DNA of 14,986 bases from Candidatus Methanomethylophilaceae archaeon (GCA_007116915.1 SKHQ01000027.1:1-14986), one strand, 5' to 3'; positions 6,985 through 14,848 are shown, counted from the first letter of the stretch. Made by a program: numbers and translations. The notes: generated from the sequence alone by a model not told the origin.

Positions 6985-6992
6985 GGTAATAG
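6985..6992 (-). promoter_or_regulatory. TATA-like element placing cdc48 on a leaderless mRNA
   Basis: The minus strand reads CTATTACC, centred about 26 nt upstream of the A of the cdc48 ATG (6963), and no ribosome site precedes that ATG. The rest of the 6964-7131 divergent spacer is AT-rich and carries a TTTTTACA element at about 7056-7063 that could serve the gene at 7132. Confidence 0.4.
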
Positions 6993-7131
6993 ACTGTTTC
7001 CATCTTTCGTGTATGATTGTTTTGCCTGGCGATAAACACGCTTACCTAGGACAGATTTTTACATTCCGAAAGCATGTGATGAAAACACCCGACATCGTTA
7101 GAAGGCAATCTTGGATGGCATTGGTGTGGAC

Positions 7132-8355
7132 ATGAAGGCGGCAATACAACGGATACAGAAGTGGTTGGGGGATGGCACAGCGTATCGACGGGCGGTTGCG
7201 CTCTTTGCTTTTGCATTGCTGTTCTACGCCCTATTGATGCTTGCAATGATGTCGACCGACTTCGGAGCGGCGTTCGTTCACGACCTCTCCGATGAAGCGG
7301 TGCAGACACATCCCGACATACCCTTCTATCAAGAAAGGACAGAAGGCATACTTGATGGACAGATACCGTACCTCGACTTCTACTCCGAGAGCCCGCCTCT
7401 GATTATGTATCTGATGTTGCCGGCTGCACTGATAGGGAACACCGTGGCGGCTTATGCCGTTCTGTTCACCGCATATGTTTTCCTCACCGCGGTGGTGATT
7501 TACGCTCTTCTGCGACAGAAGGATGAGAAGGTGGCGCTACTAGCGACCGGATTCTTCCTTTTGAACCCGATAACCTGGGCCACCGCGGTCATATTCGTTC
7601 AGGATGAGACGGTGGTGGCGTTGTTCTACGCACTGCCCGTACTGCTTCTGATACTCGGTCGCGCTCAGGGGGCCACACTGGTCGCCACCCTCGGCGCTTT
7701 GACAAAGATATTCTCAGTCGTCCTTGTGCCTCTGGCCTTGATAAAGCAGTCCGCTGAGGATATGAAGCGGTCCATAATCTATCTGGCAGTAGCCGGTGTG
7801 GCTGTGACGTTGCCACTCCTTATCCTGGCCGGGGAGAGGTTTCTGCGTTTCCCCAGCTACTACCTGCGTCAGACCGGCGAGGAGGGTCTTCAGGAAGGGA
7901 TCAGCGTCTGGGTCGTGCTATACGATAGCGGGATCACATTCCCCGGGTTCATCCTACAAGCATTGTTCGTGTTCGGAACACTGTATTGCCTATACATCAT
8001 ATGGAAGAGGGACATAGACTCGGTACGGGGGGCGTACCTAATGATATTGCCCTTCTTCTTGTTCTTCCCCAAGATCTACGCCTGCTATTACATCATACCG
8101 TTAGCAGTGATATGTATACTGGCCACGGCCGATATGAGGCAGGGTTGGTTGCTGACCGCGGCGGCGTTCCTGGCGTTCTTCGTCCAGTTCTTCCAGAGTT
8201 ACGATGGAGTCCCCTCACTGCTTCCCAGTGACGGCCTCTGGGCGCTGATACCGTTTGCATTGGCACTGTCCTGGCAGTTGATCATGCTCCATATGGGATT
8301 AAGAATGCTGAGGATGGGTGAGGTGCCATTGTTCCGGTCGCCCGATGGGCGATGA
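7132..8355 (+). CDS. GT-C fold membrane glycosyltransferase, GT87-like (407 aa)
   Basis: Polytopic membrane protein with about ten hydrophobic segments, the first at residues 22-41. After it comes an outside loop, FVHDLSDEAVQTHPDIPFY then ILDGQIPYLDFYSESPPL (73-90), which matches the pattern of GT87/GT39-like enzymes that use polyprenyl-phosphate sugars. QDET at 157-160 lies at the outer end of a later segment, as in GT87 proteins. ATG 7132 is chosen because GGTG lies five bases upstream; the frame also opens at a TTG (7111) with no good site. It is transcribed away from cdc48 and meets the membrane gene pair two bases after its stop. It probably adds a lipid-linked hexose to a surface glycan; donor and acceptor are unknown. 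Confidence 0.75.
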   Translation: MKAAIQRIQKWLGDGTAYRRAVALFAFALLFYALLMLAMMSTDFGAAFVHDLSDEAVQTHPDIPFYQERTEGILDGQIPYLDFYSESPPLIMYLMLPAALIGNTVAAYAVLFTAYVFLTAVVIYALLRQKDEKVALLATGFFLLNPITWATAVIFVQDETVVALFYALPVLLLILGRAQGATLVATLGALTKIFSVVLVPLALIKQSAEDMKRSIIYLAVAGVAVTLPLLILAGERFLRFPSYYLRQTGEEGLQEGISVWVVLYDSGITFPGFILQALFVFGTLYCLYIIWKRDIDSVRGAYLMILPFFLFFPKIYACYYIIPLAVICILATADMRQGWLLTAAAFLAFFVQFFQSYDGVPSLLPSDGLWALIPFALALSWQLIMLHMGLRMLRMGEVPLFRSPDGR

Positions 8356-8357
8356 GT

Positions 8358-9026
8358 TCACAAGGAGCCCATCCTTCTCTCCCAACCGCCGGCGATGCGT
8401 TTCATGAAACCATCGGCCTCCAGGCTATTAGCAACCTGTTCCACGCCCCTCTCTGCCACGTAACGATAACTCACATAGGCCGCGAAGCTGGCTCCGATGA
8501 AGTTGGTCAGCAGGTCATACACGGTATCCTCGAGATAGAACTGCATCTCCACGCCCATGTAGCCGGCGAACCATTCGAATATCTCCCAGATGACGCCCAG
8601 CAATGAGACGGTCGTTACCGCCAGAAAGGGCATCAATTTGACCGGAATCCGGATCGAACTGATATAATGGTCCACTAGCACCAAGAACATGAAGACTATG
8701 ATGGCGATGGTGATGCTTGACAATGTGTGGGACACCTTGTCGAACCAGGGGTAGATGGTGTAGAACATCAGGAAGTCCCCCACCAGGTGGTTGATGAGGG
8801 ATGCGTATATCATGATGATAAGGCTCCACGGGACTATGAGATACTCGGTGAATCTCAGTAACAGCGGAATGGCGAAGGCTATGCTTCCCAGGGAACCGAT
8901 CAGGATGACACGGTTATAGTGGCCTCCCTGATCCAGGTAGGCGAAGATCGAGAAGAGCGTAACAATCGGCAGTACCGACCACATGAGGAACGCCAGGGGC
9001 TTCTCCCAGTTCTCCCAGCGACTCAT
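8358..9026 (-). CDS. YjdF/DUF2238-like integral membrane protein (222 aa)
   Basis: Six or so membrane segments with the charged pattern of the YjdF family: WFDKVSHTLSS (residues 94-104), IWEIFEWFAGY (146-156) and LEDTVYDLLTNFIGASFAAY (165-184). The conserved acidic and histidine residues D96, H100, E148, E151, D167 and D171 would lie within or next to the membrane and could bind a metal. The function of the family is not known to me. GGAGG ends eight bases before the ATG. The start overlaps the stop of the upstream gene by ATGA, so the two are translationally coupled. It ends two bases from the convergent glycosyltransferase gene. A link to glycan export is only positional. Confidence 0.75.
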   Translation of the reverse strand: MSRWENWEKPLAFLMWSVLPIVTLFSIFAYLDQGGHYNRVILIGSLGSIAFAIPLLLRFTEYLIVPWSLIIMIYASLINHLVGDFLMFYTIYPWFDKVSHTLSSITIAIIVFMFLVLVDHYISSIRIPVKLMPFLAVTTVSLLGVIWEIFEWFAGYMGVEMQFYLEDTVYDLLTNFIGASFAAYVSYRYVAERGVEQVANSLEADGFMKRIAGGWERRMGSL

Positions 9027-9625
9027 TGTCCATTCCTCCTCTGGTAGTCAGGAACGTTTATGTGGAACAGGCTCCGCCTCCGCATGTAAGTCAGAAGTAT
9101 GATCGATAGGACCACCCCGCCGATGGTGGCCAGGGTCATGTCGGTCATGAGGATGTGGTTGGAGGTCACATACGAAGTCCCGAAGAACTGGTCGTTGAAG
9201 TAAAGGCCCAAGGTGTGGAACATCCCCAGGGTGCTGGTGAAGGCGATCATGAAGAATACGATCAATATCCGATCCAGGACCAGTCCGTGGTAGTTTTGCA
9301 GATGAATCATCATAACCAGGCTGACTGCGAATATGGCCACCATCTCTGCGACCCTCACTCCGGTGAGGATGTTGGTCTCCGGTACGAGGGTCATTATGAC
9401 GTAGATGATGAATGGTATGCTGAGCAAAACCACCAGTTCAAAGGCGGGCATGATGCTCGGGTCGCGGTACTTGATCGGAGGATAGAGTGTGAGATAAAGG
9501 GCGAACACACCCATCAACACGAAGAACACCCTCAGGTTGGCCAAAGCCAGCAATATACTGAAGAACAGGAAACCCACTAGTATCCAGGTTAAAAACCACT
9601 CATAATCCTCAGGACGTCTTTTCAT
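9023..9625 (-). CDS. Six-pass membrane protein, probable degenerate paralogue of its YjdF-like neighbour (200 aa)
   Basis: I do not recognise a named family with certainty. Hydrophobic segments lie at about residues 11-29, 31-49, 60-80, 92-109, 119-140 and 163-180. The pattern GMFHTLGLYFN (134-144) then SNHILMTDMTLATIGGVVLS (155-174) can be laid over EIFEWFAGYMG and DTVYDLLTNFIGASFAAY of the next gene, suggesting common origin with loss of most acidic residues. The C-terminus is basic and likely cytoplasmic. GGAG nine bases before the ATG supports the start. First gene of a two-gene unit; an AT-rich stretch with a CGAAT-N6-ATTCG palindrome (9641-9656) lies just upstream and may be its promoter. 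Confidence 0.7.
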   Translation of the reverse strand: MKRRPEDYEWFLTWILVGFLFFSILLALANLRVFFVLMGVFALYLTLYPPIKYRDPSIMPAFELVVLLSIPFIIYVIMTLVPETNILTGVRVAEMVAIFAVSLVMMIHLQNYHGLVLDRILIVFFMIAFTSTLGMFHTLGLYFNDQFFGTSYVTSNHILMTDMTLATIGGVVLSIILLTYMRRRSLFHINVPDYQRRNGQ

Positions 9626-9710
9626 ACAGGTAATCTCCGACGAATCAAATTATTCGACTCCCGACCATCCTCTATACGGTCCGGGTCGATTGCGAATCCA
9701 ATCATAGCAT

Positions 9711-9717
9711 AAAAAAA
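9711..9717 (-). terminator. Oligo-T terminator after the nucleotidyltransferase gene
   Basis: Seven A on the plus strand give a T7 run on the minus strand, about 40 nt after the stop at 9757. Archaeal transcription commonly ends at such oligo-T tracts without a stem. It would close the DUF89-nucleotidyltransferase transcript before the next promoter. Confidence 0.5.
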
Positions 9718-9756
9718 GTAACCCTTCCCCCCGCTCGATGCAGAAGAATGTCAAAC

Positions 9757-10749
9757 TCATGCCCACGTTTCGCTCACATAACCATCCGGGATGGAATCAT
9801 CATCAGCCAGAACCGCTCCGCGGAGCTTGCATCCTTTACCGATTTTTACCTTCCTTCCGATTATACTGTCAATTATATGCGAACCCTCTCCGATTACGGT
9901 GCCGTCGAGGATCAGCGACCCTTCGATGACGCAGGCCTCGGCCTTGACTCCGGGGTGGACCACAGATGACAAAACACGCACATCTCGGAGTTGGACACCA
10001 TCCATGACATGGCTATGCCCCTCCCCTCCCAAGGCTGCCGCCTTCGATATGTTGGCCCTCAATAGGTCGGATGGCCGGCCGATGTCCATCCAGAACCCTT
10101 GCAGAATGTGTCCTCTGATCCCAAGCCCGTTGGATAGTACGTCCGGGAATAGGTCCTTGGAGAAGTCGTACATCACTCCCGCCGGCACACGGTCCATCAC
10201 GTCTCGGTCCATGATGTATATGCCAGCATTGACCAGGTCTGAAAACACCTCCTCCGGCGGGGGCTTCTCACGGAACCTCTCCACTCTGCCGTCCTCGTCG
10301 AGGCCGACTATGCCGAACTCTGTAGGATTGTCCACGCGGGTCAGGGCCATGGTCACTGCACATCCTCCGTGGCGGTGACTTTCCACCATACCTTGGATGT
10401 CTACGTCGGCGAGCACATCACCGCTTGCCACCAGGAAGGTGTCATCAAGGCGGTCCTGTAGCAGTTTTATCGAACCAGCAGTGCCCGCCGGCTCCTCCTC
10501 GTAAGCAAAAGAGACATCCGCCCCGAACTTCGAGCCGTCACCGACGAAGTCCGAGATCACATCAGACCTGTAACCACAGGCGAGTATGATCTCCTTGACC
10601 CCCGAACCGATGAGGCTTCTGATCACATACTCCAGGCACGGGATCCCCATGACCGGCAACATGGGTTTGGGAACATTTTCCGTGAGAGGTCTCAACCGGG
10701 TCCCCTTCCCGCCGACCATTATAACCGCTTGTTGAATCTCCTCGCTCAT
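9757..10749 (-). CDS. Sugar-1-phosphate nucleotidyltransferase with left-handed helix tail (330 aa)
   Basis: Makes an NDP-sugar from NTP and sugar-1-phosphate. The nucleotide-binding loop is GGKGTRLRPLT (residues 13-23), followed by KPMLPVMGIPCLEYVI. EEEPAGTAGS (84-93), the metal-site region GDVLADVD (110-117), FREKP (159-163) and FWMDIGRPSDLL (219-230) complete the catalytic domain. Residues 255-320 have hexapeptide-like repeats (VVHPGVKAEA, TVIGEGSHIIDS, VKIGKGCKLRGAV). The layout fits archaeal mannose-1-phosphate guanylyltransferase-like enzymes best, though glucose-1-phosphate uridylyl or thymidylyltransferases are close; the nucleotide is not resolved. Start ATG 10749 has GGTGG seven bases upstream; an earlier in-frame TTG (10777-10779) and ATG (10753-10755) are less likely. 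It follows the DUF89 gene by 47 nt. Confidence 0.92.
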   Translation of the reverse strand: MSEEIQQAVIMVGGKGTRLRPLTENVPKPMLPVMGIPCLEYVIRSLIGSGVKEIILACGYRSDVISDFVGDGSKFGADVSFAYEEEPAGTAGSIKLLQDRLDDTFLVASGDVLADVDIQGMVESHRHGGCAVTMALTRVDNPTEFGIVGLDEDGRVERFREKPPPEEVFSDLVNAGIYIMDRDVMDRVPAGVMYDFSKDLFPDVLSNGLGIRGHILQGFWMDIGRPSDLLRANISKAAALGGEGHSHVMDGVQLRDVRVLSSVVHPGVKAEACVIEGSLILDGTVIGEGSHIIDSIIGRKVKIGKGCKLRGAVLADDDSIPDGYVSETWA

Positions 10750-10796
10750 ACGCATTCCACCATATCGCCGATAATACAATCCGAGGGTGCATAATC

Positions 10797-11675
10797 TTAG
10801 TCGTTATGTGCGCCCCATGACATCGCCACATTATCTCCCTTCCTGACACCTAATGCGTTCGCCACCGGGTCGCATTTGGCGCGCATCAGGTAGAAGACCT
10901 CACCGATGTCCTCGTCGGACAAGGCCTCGAAGTTAGCCATCCCCTTGGATATTATGACATCCGCTTTCTTGAACTCCGCTCTGCAGGCCTCAGAAGCAGT
11001 TGACAGGTCCACACCTATGGCGAATTGGCCGGTGTCAACGATCCTGTCGAGCACATCACCAAGGCCAACCCGTTCGGCATCCTCCCTTGTGACATCCGTG
11101 AGTATGGGTTCTCCCTTCACCACGCCCACGACCTCGCTACCCAGCTTCTGAATCTCCTTTATAAGGAGGCGGTCGAAAACCGATTCGCCGCAGTTGTCGA
11201 AGAGGTAGAGCACGGTCGTATCGCCACCAAGGCGCGAGCGTAGCTTCCCCACATCATTGACATCAAGTCCCTGAGACATCAATCCTTGGAACGCGTCTAT
11301 CAACTCGTCGGGATGCTGTATGGCTATCCCGGGGCCGAAATCCATTATGTTGCCGACTATCGAACCGATGACCGCGGCCTCCATCCTGTCTTCCGATGAT
11401 TCAATGACTTCCCGCAGATGAGGCAGCAACATCTCCGCCACTTCATCGGAGCGTACCTTCAGCTCATGATACGGGTCTTTGACGTTCAGGGCGTCATAGG
11501 CCTTGCGATGGACGCGGCTGGCCATCTTCGCGGAGTTCTGTGCGCCAGGGTGGGCGTTCGCCATCTCCTGTAATGCGGCTGCGACCGGCCGGGCACCATC
11601 CTCATCCGCCACCAGCCTTGACTGGAAGAGTACGCGTTTTAGGAGGCAGGGTACGCACTCCGGGTCCGGTTTCAT
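10797..11675 (-). CDS. DUF89/ARMT1-family metal-dependent phosphatase-like protein (292 aa)
   Basis: Archaeal DUF89 protein. It opens with MKPDPECVPCLLKR, the CxxC N-terminus typical of the archaeal branch. The active-site region FDNCGESVFDRLLI (159-172) holds D160, N161 and E164. VKGEPILTDVTREDA (187-201), with K188 and D194, and SKGMANFEAL (243-252) are the other conserved blocks. Studied DUF89 proteins are metal-dependent phosphatases that remove reactive sugar phosphates or related metabolites; the substrate here is unknown. The ATG at 11673-11675 is chosen because homologues begin there and TATA spacing fits a leaderless mRNA; the frame extends to a TTG at 11718-11720 with no support. 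Same strand as and 47 nt before the nucleotidyltransferase, so a sugar-phosphate link is plausible. Confidence 0.9.
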   Translation of the reverse strand: MKPDPECVPCLLKRVLFQSRLVADEDGARPVAAALQEMANAHPGAQNSAKMASRVHRKAYDALNVKDPYHELKVRSDEVAEMLLPHLREVIESSEDRMEAAVIGSIVGNIMDFGPGIAIQHPDELIDAFQGLMSQGLDVNDVGKLRSRLGGDTTVLYLFDNCGESVFDRLLIKEIQKLGSEVVGVVKGEPILTDVTREDAERVGLGDVLDRIVDTGQFAIGVDLSTASEACRAEFKKADVIISKGMANFEALSDEDIGEVFYLMRAKCDPVANALGVRKGDNVAMSWGAHND

Positions 11676-11697
11676 ACTGAGGTGTAGAGTATGGACC

Positions 11698-11703
11698 GAT
11701 AAA
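11698..11703 (-). promoter_or_regulatory. TATA element giving a leaderless DUF89 mRNA
   Basis: The minus strand reads TTTATC here, centred 26 nt upstream of the A of ATG 11675, with no ribosome site in between. The same 90-nt spacer also holds the promoter and GGAGG site of the divergent glycosyltransferase. Confidence 0.45.
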
Positions 11704-11764
11704 TCATTTACCGAATCCAAAGCGGATAACCGCAGGACAACGCTTAATATCGGAGGCGTTCTTC

Positions 11765-12652
11765 ATGCCAACGATGTTCCGTATATCGGTCGGGGTGCCA
11801 GCCTATAATGAGGAAGGCAACATAAAACGCAGCCTCGAATCGATATTGGCCCAGGATACTGGCGGGCATGAGCTGTTGGAGGTCATTGTGGTGTCGAGTG
11901 GCAGCACCGATTCCACCGATGACATTGTACGGTCCATGGCGGAGCAGGAGCCTAGGATAAGGCTACTGGTGCAGAAAGGGAGAGAGGGAAAAGCTTCGGC
12001 CAACAACCTTTTCATGAGCAGTGCCCGCGGGGACGTCCTCATACAGCTGAATGCTGATGCCTTCATATCTCCAGGTGCATTCAAGCATCTCCTCGAACCG
12101 CTTTCAGATCCAAAGGTGGGGGCGGTAACAGGTCGCCTGGCCCCGGTCAACCATGACGGAGGATTCTTCGCTTTCACCGCCCGTCTCATGTTCCATCTAC
12201 ACCATGGTGTGTCCGCGATGAATCCCAAGATGACGGAGCTGTTCGCCATACGGAATCTCGATCTTCAGATGCCGCGGGACGTCAACACCGACGAGGATTG
12301 GTTGGCCTATACATTCTATTCCATGGGATATCGGATCGTCTACGCCCCTGACGCAGTGACCAACCTCAAGGGCGCGGAGAATATTGACGATTTCCTCAAC
12401 CAGCGGGTCAGGGTCAACATCGGCGAGAACTACATGAAGCGCCGTTTCAACTACTGCCCCCCCACCAAGGATAAGGGCCTGGTATTCAATTCCCTTCTCG
12501 ACTTCATCCGCGAGGAACGGCCCAACCCGATCTCACTTTTCGGAGCCATTCTCCTGGAATCGATGGCCAGGACATACTCCAAGGCCTATGTGGCCCTGGG
12601 GTTCAAGGATCAGGCGGTCTGGAAGGTCATCGACTCCACCAAGAGGCATTGA
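11765..12652 (+). CDS. Family 2 glycosyltransferase (295 aa)
   Basis: GT-A fold enzyme that transfers sugar from an NDP-sugar. Nucleotide-binding start ISVGVPAYNEEGNIKRSLES (7-26), VVSSGSTDST (42-51), then KGREGKASANNLFMSSARGD (71-90). The metal motif reads NAD (96-98) within QLNADAFISPG, where DxD is usual. The catalytic-base region TDEDWLAYTFYSMGYRIVY (175-193) is well kept. The processive QxxRW motif is absent; NQRVRVNIGE occupies that place (212-221). There is no clear C-terminal membrane domain, only a short hydrophobic stretch (257-265), so it is probably cytoplasmic or peripheral. GGAGG (11752-11756) sits eight bases before the ATG. Divergent from DUF89 and convergent with the flippase, three bases apart. 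Sugar and acceptor are unknown. Confidence 0.88.
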   Translation: MPTMFRISVGVPAYNEEGNIKRSLESILAQDTGGHELLEVIVVSSGSTDSTDDIVRSMAEQEPRIRLLVQKGREGKASANNLFMSSARGDVLIQLNADAFISPGAFKHLLEPLSDPKVGAVTGRLAPVNHDGGFFAFTARLMFHLHHGVSAMNPKMTELFAIRNLDLQMPRDVNTDEDWLAYTFYSMGYRIVYAPDAVTNLKGAENIDDFLNQRVRVNIGENYMKRRFNYCPPTKDKGLVFNSLLDFIREERPNPISLFGAILLESMARTYSKAYVALGFKDQAVWKVIDSTKRH

Positions 12653-12655
12653 GTC

Positions 12656-13984
12656 TCAAATGGAATGTTTTCTCCAGTAAGGTCCGTCACCGCTCTTTAT
12701 GGCGTAGGTCAGGTAAAGCAGGCAGAATGTCGCCATCAGCGCTGAGACCAACAGTATGACAGTGGCCAGTTGCTCAATGCTCTGATTGAAGATTGACATT
12801 AAAACGACCTCTATCACCGCAAAGAAGGCGATAATGGCGATGAAACGGTTCCCGTCGGTGGCCAGTCCGAAGACCATGAATAGGCTGGCCAGTCCGAAGA
12901 GGGTCATTGCCAGGCACAGGATCACCAGAACACCGGCGGCTCCTAAATAGGCCTCTCCATAAATTGTACCAATCACAAATTCCGGCATCAGGGCGATCAT
13001 CAGCGTTGGGGCCCCACACAGTAGAAGCGACCACAAAGCGGCCTTCTTGAATATCGGTATGGGATCGTTCCCGGTCTCCATGGCCGCGGTCACCTTGGGG
13101 AAAAGCACTGTCCCCACCGCCCCGGGTATGAAAACCAGCAATTTACTCAATTGTGAAGCGGCAGCGAACTGTCCTGCCAGATCCCCCTCTATGAAAACGC
13201 GGACCGCTATGAGGTCCACGTTGGTCAGGGTTCCGAATGACAATGCAGCCACCAGGGACGGAATCGCGTAGATGCCAACCCGTCTCATCTCGAACGGGAT
13301 CCTTTCCTTAGTGATATGTTTCAGGACTGGGAGTGTGGCAATGGCAAGCGCTGTACCAGCTGCGAAGGCCGCAGCAGTGAAAGCTCCGCCGACACCATAA
13401 CCCAACAGAACGACGATTACACCGACCACAATCTTGGAGACGGCAGCCAGGACCTGCTGGATACTCATCCATCCGAACATCTCGAAAGCATGGTTGACGC
13501 CTATGAACACCCCCCACATAAGTTTGAAGACCACACCGATTGCGAGGATGAGGACCAGGAGCGGAGAGCTCAATGAGAAGAGTTCGACGATGAAAGGGGT
13601 GAGGATAATCATCACCGCCATGAAGGCGATGCTGATAATCAACGTGATAATCGTCATCCGGACCATTAGCCAAGATATCTTAGCCGGTTCGTTCCGGGCT
13701 ATGAACTGCGTGATGAACCGGGTCATTATGTTATGTACGGTCCGCATCGGCAGCGATAGAATCATCAACATCGACATCAGGGCCGCCAATTCGGAATAGG
13801 AATTGACGTCGAGGTTCCTGGCCATGAAAACATGGAACAGGAAATCCAGGCCGCTTCCTATGACGGTGGCGGTGAAGAGCAAGGCGGCCGGTCCGACCAA
13901 ACCACCGTCGGGCAGTTGGCTCATGATGCCGTTCTTGAGCCGGCTGACGTCCGGTTTTTCCTTTCCACTTTTCATATGAATCAT
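12656..13984 (-). CDS. Wzx/MATE-like oligosaccharide flippase (442 aa)
   Basis: Polytopic membrane protein with about twelve hydrophobic segments and the layout of the polysaccharide-biosynthesis flippase family: N-terminal AALLFTATVIGSGLDFLFHV (33-52), arginine-containing second helix, and a mid-protein NVDLIAVRVFIEGDLAGQF then AASQLSKLLVFIPGAVGTVL, which corresponds to the family's NxDxxxxxxxxxxxxxGxYxAA block. Such proteins flip lipid-linked sugars across the membrane. Its ATG overlaps the stop of the upstream mannosyltransferase-like gene (ATGA), so the two are coupled and probably act on the same lipid carrier. A second ATG at 13973-13975 is a possible start. Length is normal. The exact cargo cannot be told. 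Confidence 0.9.
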   Translation of the reverse strand: MIHMKSGKEKPDVSRLKNGIMSQLPDGGLVGPAALLFTATVIGSGLDFLFHVFMARNLDVNSYSELAALMSMLMILSLPMRTVHNIMTRFITQFIARNEPAKISWLMVRMTIITLIISIAFMAVMIILTPFIVELFSLSSPLLVLILAIGVVFKLMWGVFIGVNHAFEMFGWMSIQQVLAAVSKIVVGVIVVLLGYGVGGAFTAAAFAAGTALAIATLPVLKHITKERIPFEMRRVGIYAIPSLVAALSFGTLTNVDLIAVRVFIEGDLAGQFAAASQLSKLLVFIPGAVGTVLFPKVTAAMETGNDPIPIFKKAALWSLLLCGAPTLMIALMPEFVIGTIYGEAYLGAAGVLVILCLAMTLFGLASLFMVFGLATDGNRFIAIIAFFAVIEVVLMSIFNQSIEQLATVILLVSALMATFCLLYLTYAIKSGDGPYWRKHSI

Positions 13985-14724
13985 ATCCGGTTAATGATCC
14001 TGGAGACTAGCGCTGAGACCATCTTCCCACCTCTGCCGCATTGTCTCAGTATGGAAATGATGACAAGGGGTGAGATCTTAGACTCCCCCGCCTTGCGGGG
14101 CATGAAATCGAATTCAATCTCCCGAATATCGATTCCGGGAGGGCAGAACTTGAGCAGGTCGAATAGCGCTTTGAATCCCTTTCTCTCCAGATTCTCCTGG
14201 CTATCCTGTACGACATTCTGGAAAAGTTCCGTCCTTCCGGCGAAGAAACCGGTCATTATGTCGCTGCTGCTGGGCTGGGAGTGAAAGACGAGGTAGGAAT
14301 GGGCCATGATGTGGGCCACGGAGGAGGAGAACCTCCGGAACGGGGTCAGGGCGGAGCGGTCCGTCCTGACGCCGATGGCCAGGTCGGCTCCCCCTCTCAT
14401 CTCGTGTAAGAGGTCAGCGACCTTCTCCGGAGGGTGCTGGAAGTCGCAGTCCATGACCACGAAGTACGGGGTGGTGCACGATGATATGCCCTCATATATG
14501 CTGGCTGACAGGCCGCGGTCGGAACGGTCCCGCACGATCACCCGGACGTCCTTATCACCCTCCCATCCCCTGACGACGGCCGCCGTCCCATCCTCGGAGT
14601 CATCATCGATGACCAGGATGTTCTGGTCCGGATAGAGCGAGGTCAACGTGCTGAGCATGGCGCCTATGTTTTCCACCTCGTTGAGGGTGGGTAGAATTAT
14701 CGTCGCATCACCATTGCCAGCCAA
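13981..14724 (-). CDS. Polyprenyl-phosphate mannose synthase-like GT2 (DPM1-like, 247 aa)
   Basis: Likely moves a hexose from an NDP-sugar to polyprenyl/dolichyl phosphate on the inner face of the membrane. Motifs: ATIILPTLNEVENIGAML (7-24), VIDDDSEDGT (38-47), RDRSDRGLSASIYEGI (65-80), metal motif MDCDFQHPPE (91-100), IGVRTDRSALTPFRR (117-131), SDIMTGFFAGRTELF (154-168) and MPRKAGESKIS (208-218). The last is the acceptor-side pattern of DPM1 enzymes. There is no large C-terminal membrane domain, as in the single-domain DPM1 type. No ATG is available in frame near the N-terminus; TTG at 14722-14724 is the start, decided by GGAGGTGG at 14731-14738. Its stop is coupled to the flippase start. 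Mannose as the sugar is inferred. Confidence 0.9.
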   Translation of the reverse strand: MAGNGDATIILPTLNEVENIGAMLSTLTSLYPDQNILVIDDDSEDGTAAVVRGWEGDKDVRVIVRDRSDRGLSASIYEGISSCTTPYFVVMDCDFQHPPEKVADLLHEMRGGADLAIGVRTDRSALTPFRRFSSSVAHIMAHSYLVFHSQPSSSDIMTGFFAGRTELFQNVVQDSQENLERKGFKALFDLLKFCPPGIDIREIEFDFMPRKAGESKISPLVIISILRQCGRGGKMVSALVSRIINRI

Positions 14725-14730
14725 GACCGT

Positions 14731-14738
14731 CCACCTCC
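14731..14738 (-). promoter_or_regulatory. Strong ribosome site GGAGGTGG deciding a TTG start
   Basis: GGAGG (plus positions 14734-14738) ends nine bases before TTG 14724 on the minus strand. It is among the best Shine-Dalgarno matches in the window and compensates for the weak start codon. Confidence 0.75.
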
Positions 14739-14770
14739 GTCCATTATCGGACGGCTGGCGATGGTATTAA

Positions 14771-14782
14771 CAATATATTAAC
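14771..14782 (-). promoter_or_regulatory. TATA box of the mannosyltransferase-flippase pair
   Basis: The minus strand reads GTTAATATATTG. A start about 26 nt downstream, near 14750, leaves a short leader that contains the GGAGGTGG site. The heptamer GTTAATA is directly repeated 11 nt apart (14765-14771 and 14776-14782). Confidence 0.55.
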
Positions 14783-14783
14783 T

Positions 14784-14834
14784 ACACTGGAAAGCCTCAA
14801 GCCAGTGTCAGAAAGGTCCAATCCTCTTACCTTT
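14784..14834. repeat. Two successive inverted repeats, both with 11-nt spacers
   Basis: ACACTGG (14784-14790) pairs with CCAGTGT (14802-14808), and AAAGGT (14812-14817) pairs with ACCTTT (14829-14834). Both are perfect and both have 11-nt spacers. The first abuts the TATA box of the minus-strand gene at the place of the TFB recognition element, so a bound protein would block or guide TFB there. As RNA they would be two tandem stem-loops. Confidence 0.4.
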
Positions 14835-14848
14835 GGTCATAGAAAAGG

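Noticed and set aside
7111..7131. TTG at 7111 as the start of the GT-C gene
   Set aside because: No ribosome site precedes it, while GGTG at five bases supports ATG 7132 and leaves a normal N-terminus.
9791..10378. 195-codon plus-strand frame opposite the nucleotidyltransferase
   Set aside because: Its Ser/Pro-rich translation is the reverse reading of a conserved enzyme; no independent signals.
14765..14782. Direct repeat of GTTAATA as a CRISPR or iteron-like element
   Set aside because: Only two copies, both inside an AT-rich TATA region; more simply chance or part of the promoter.
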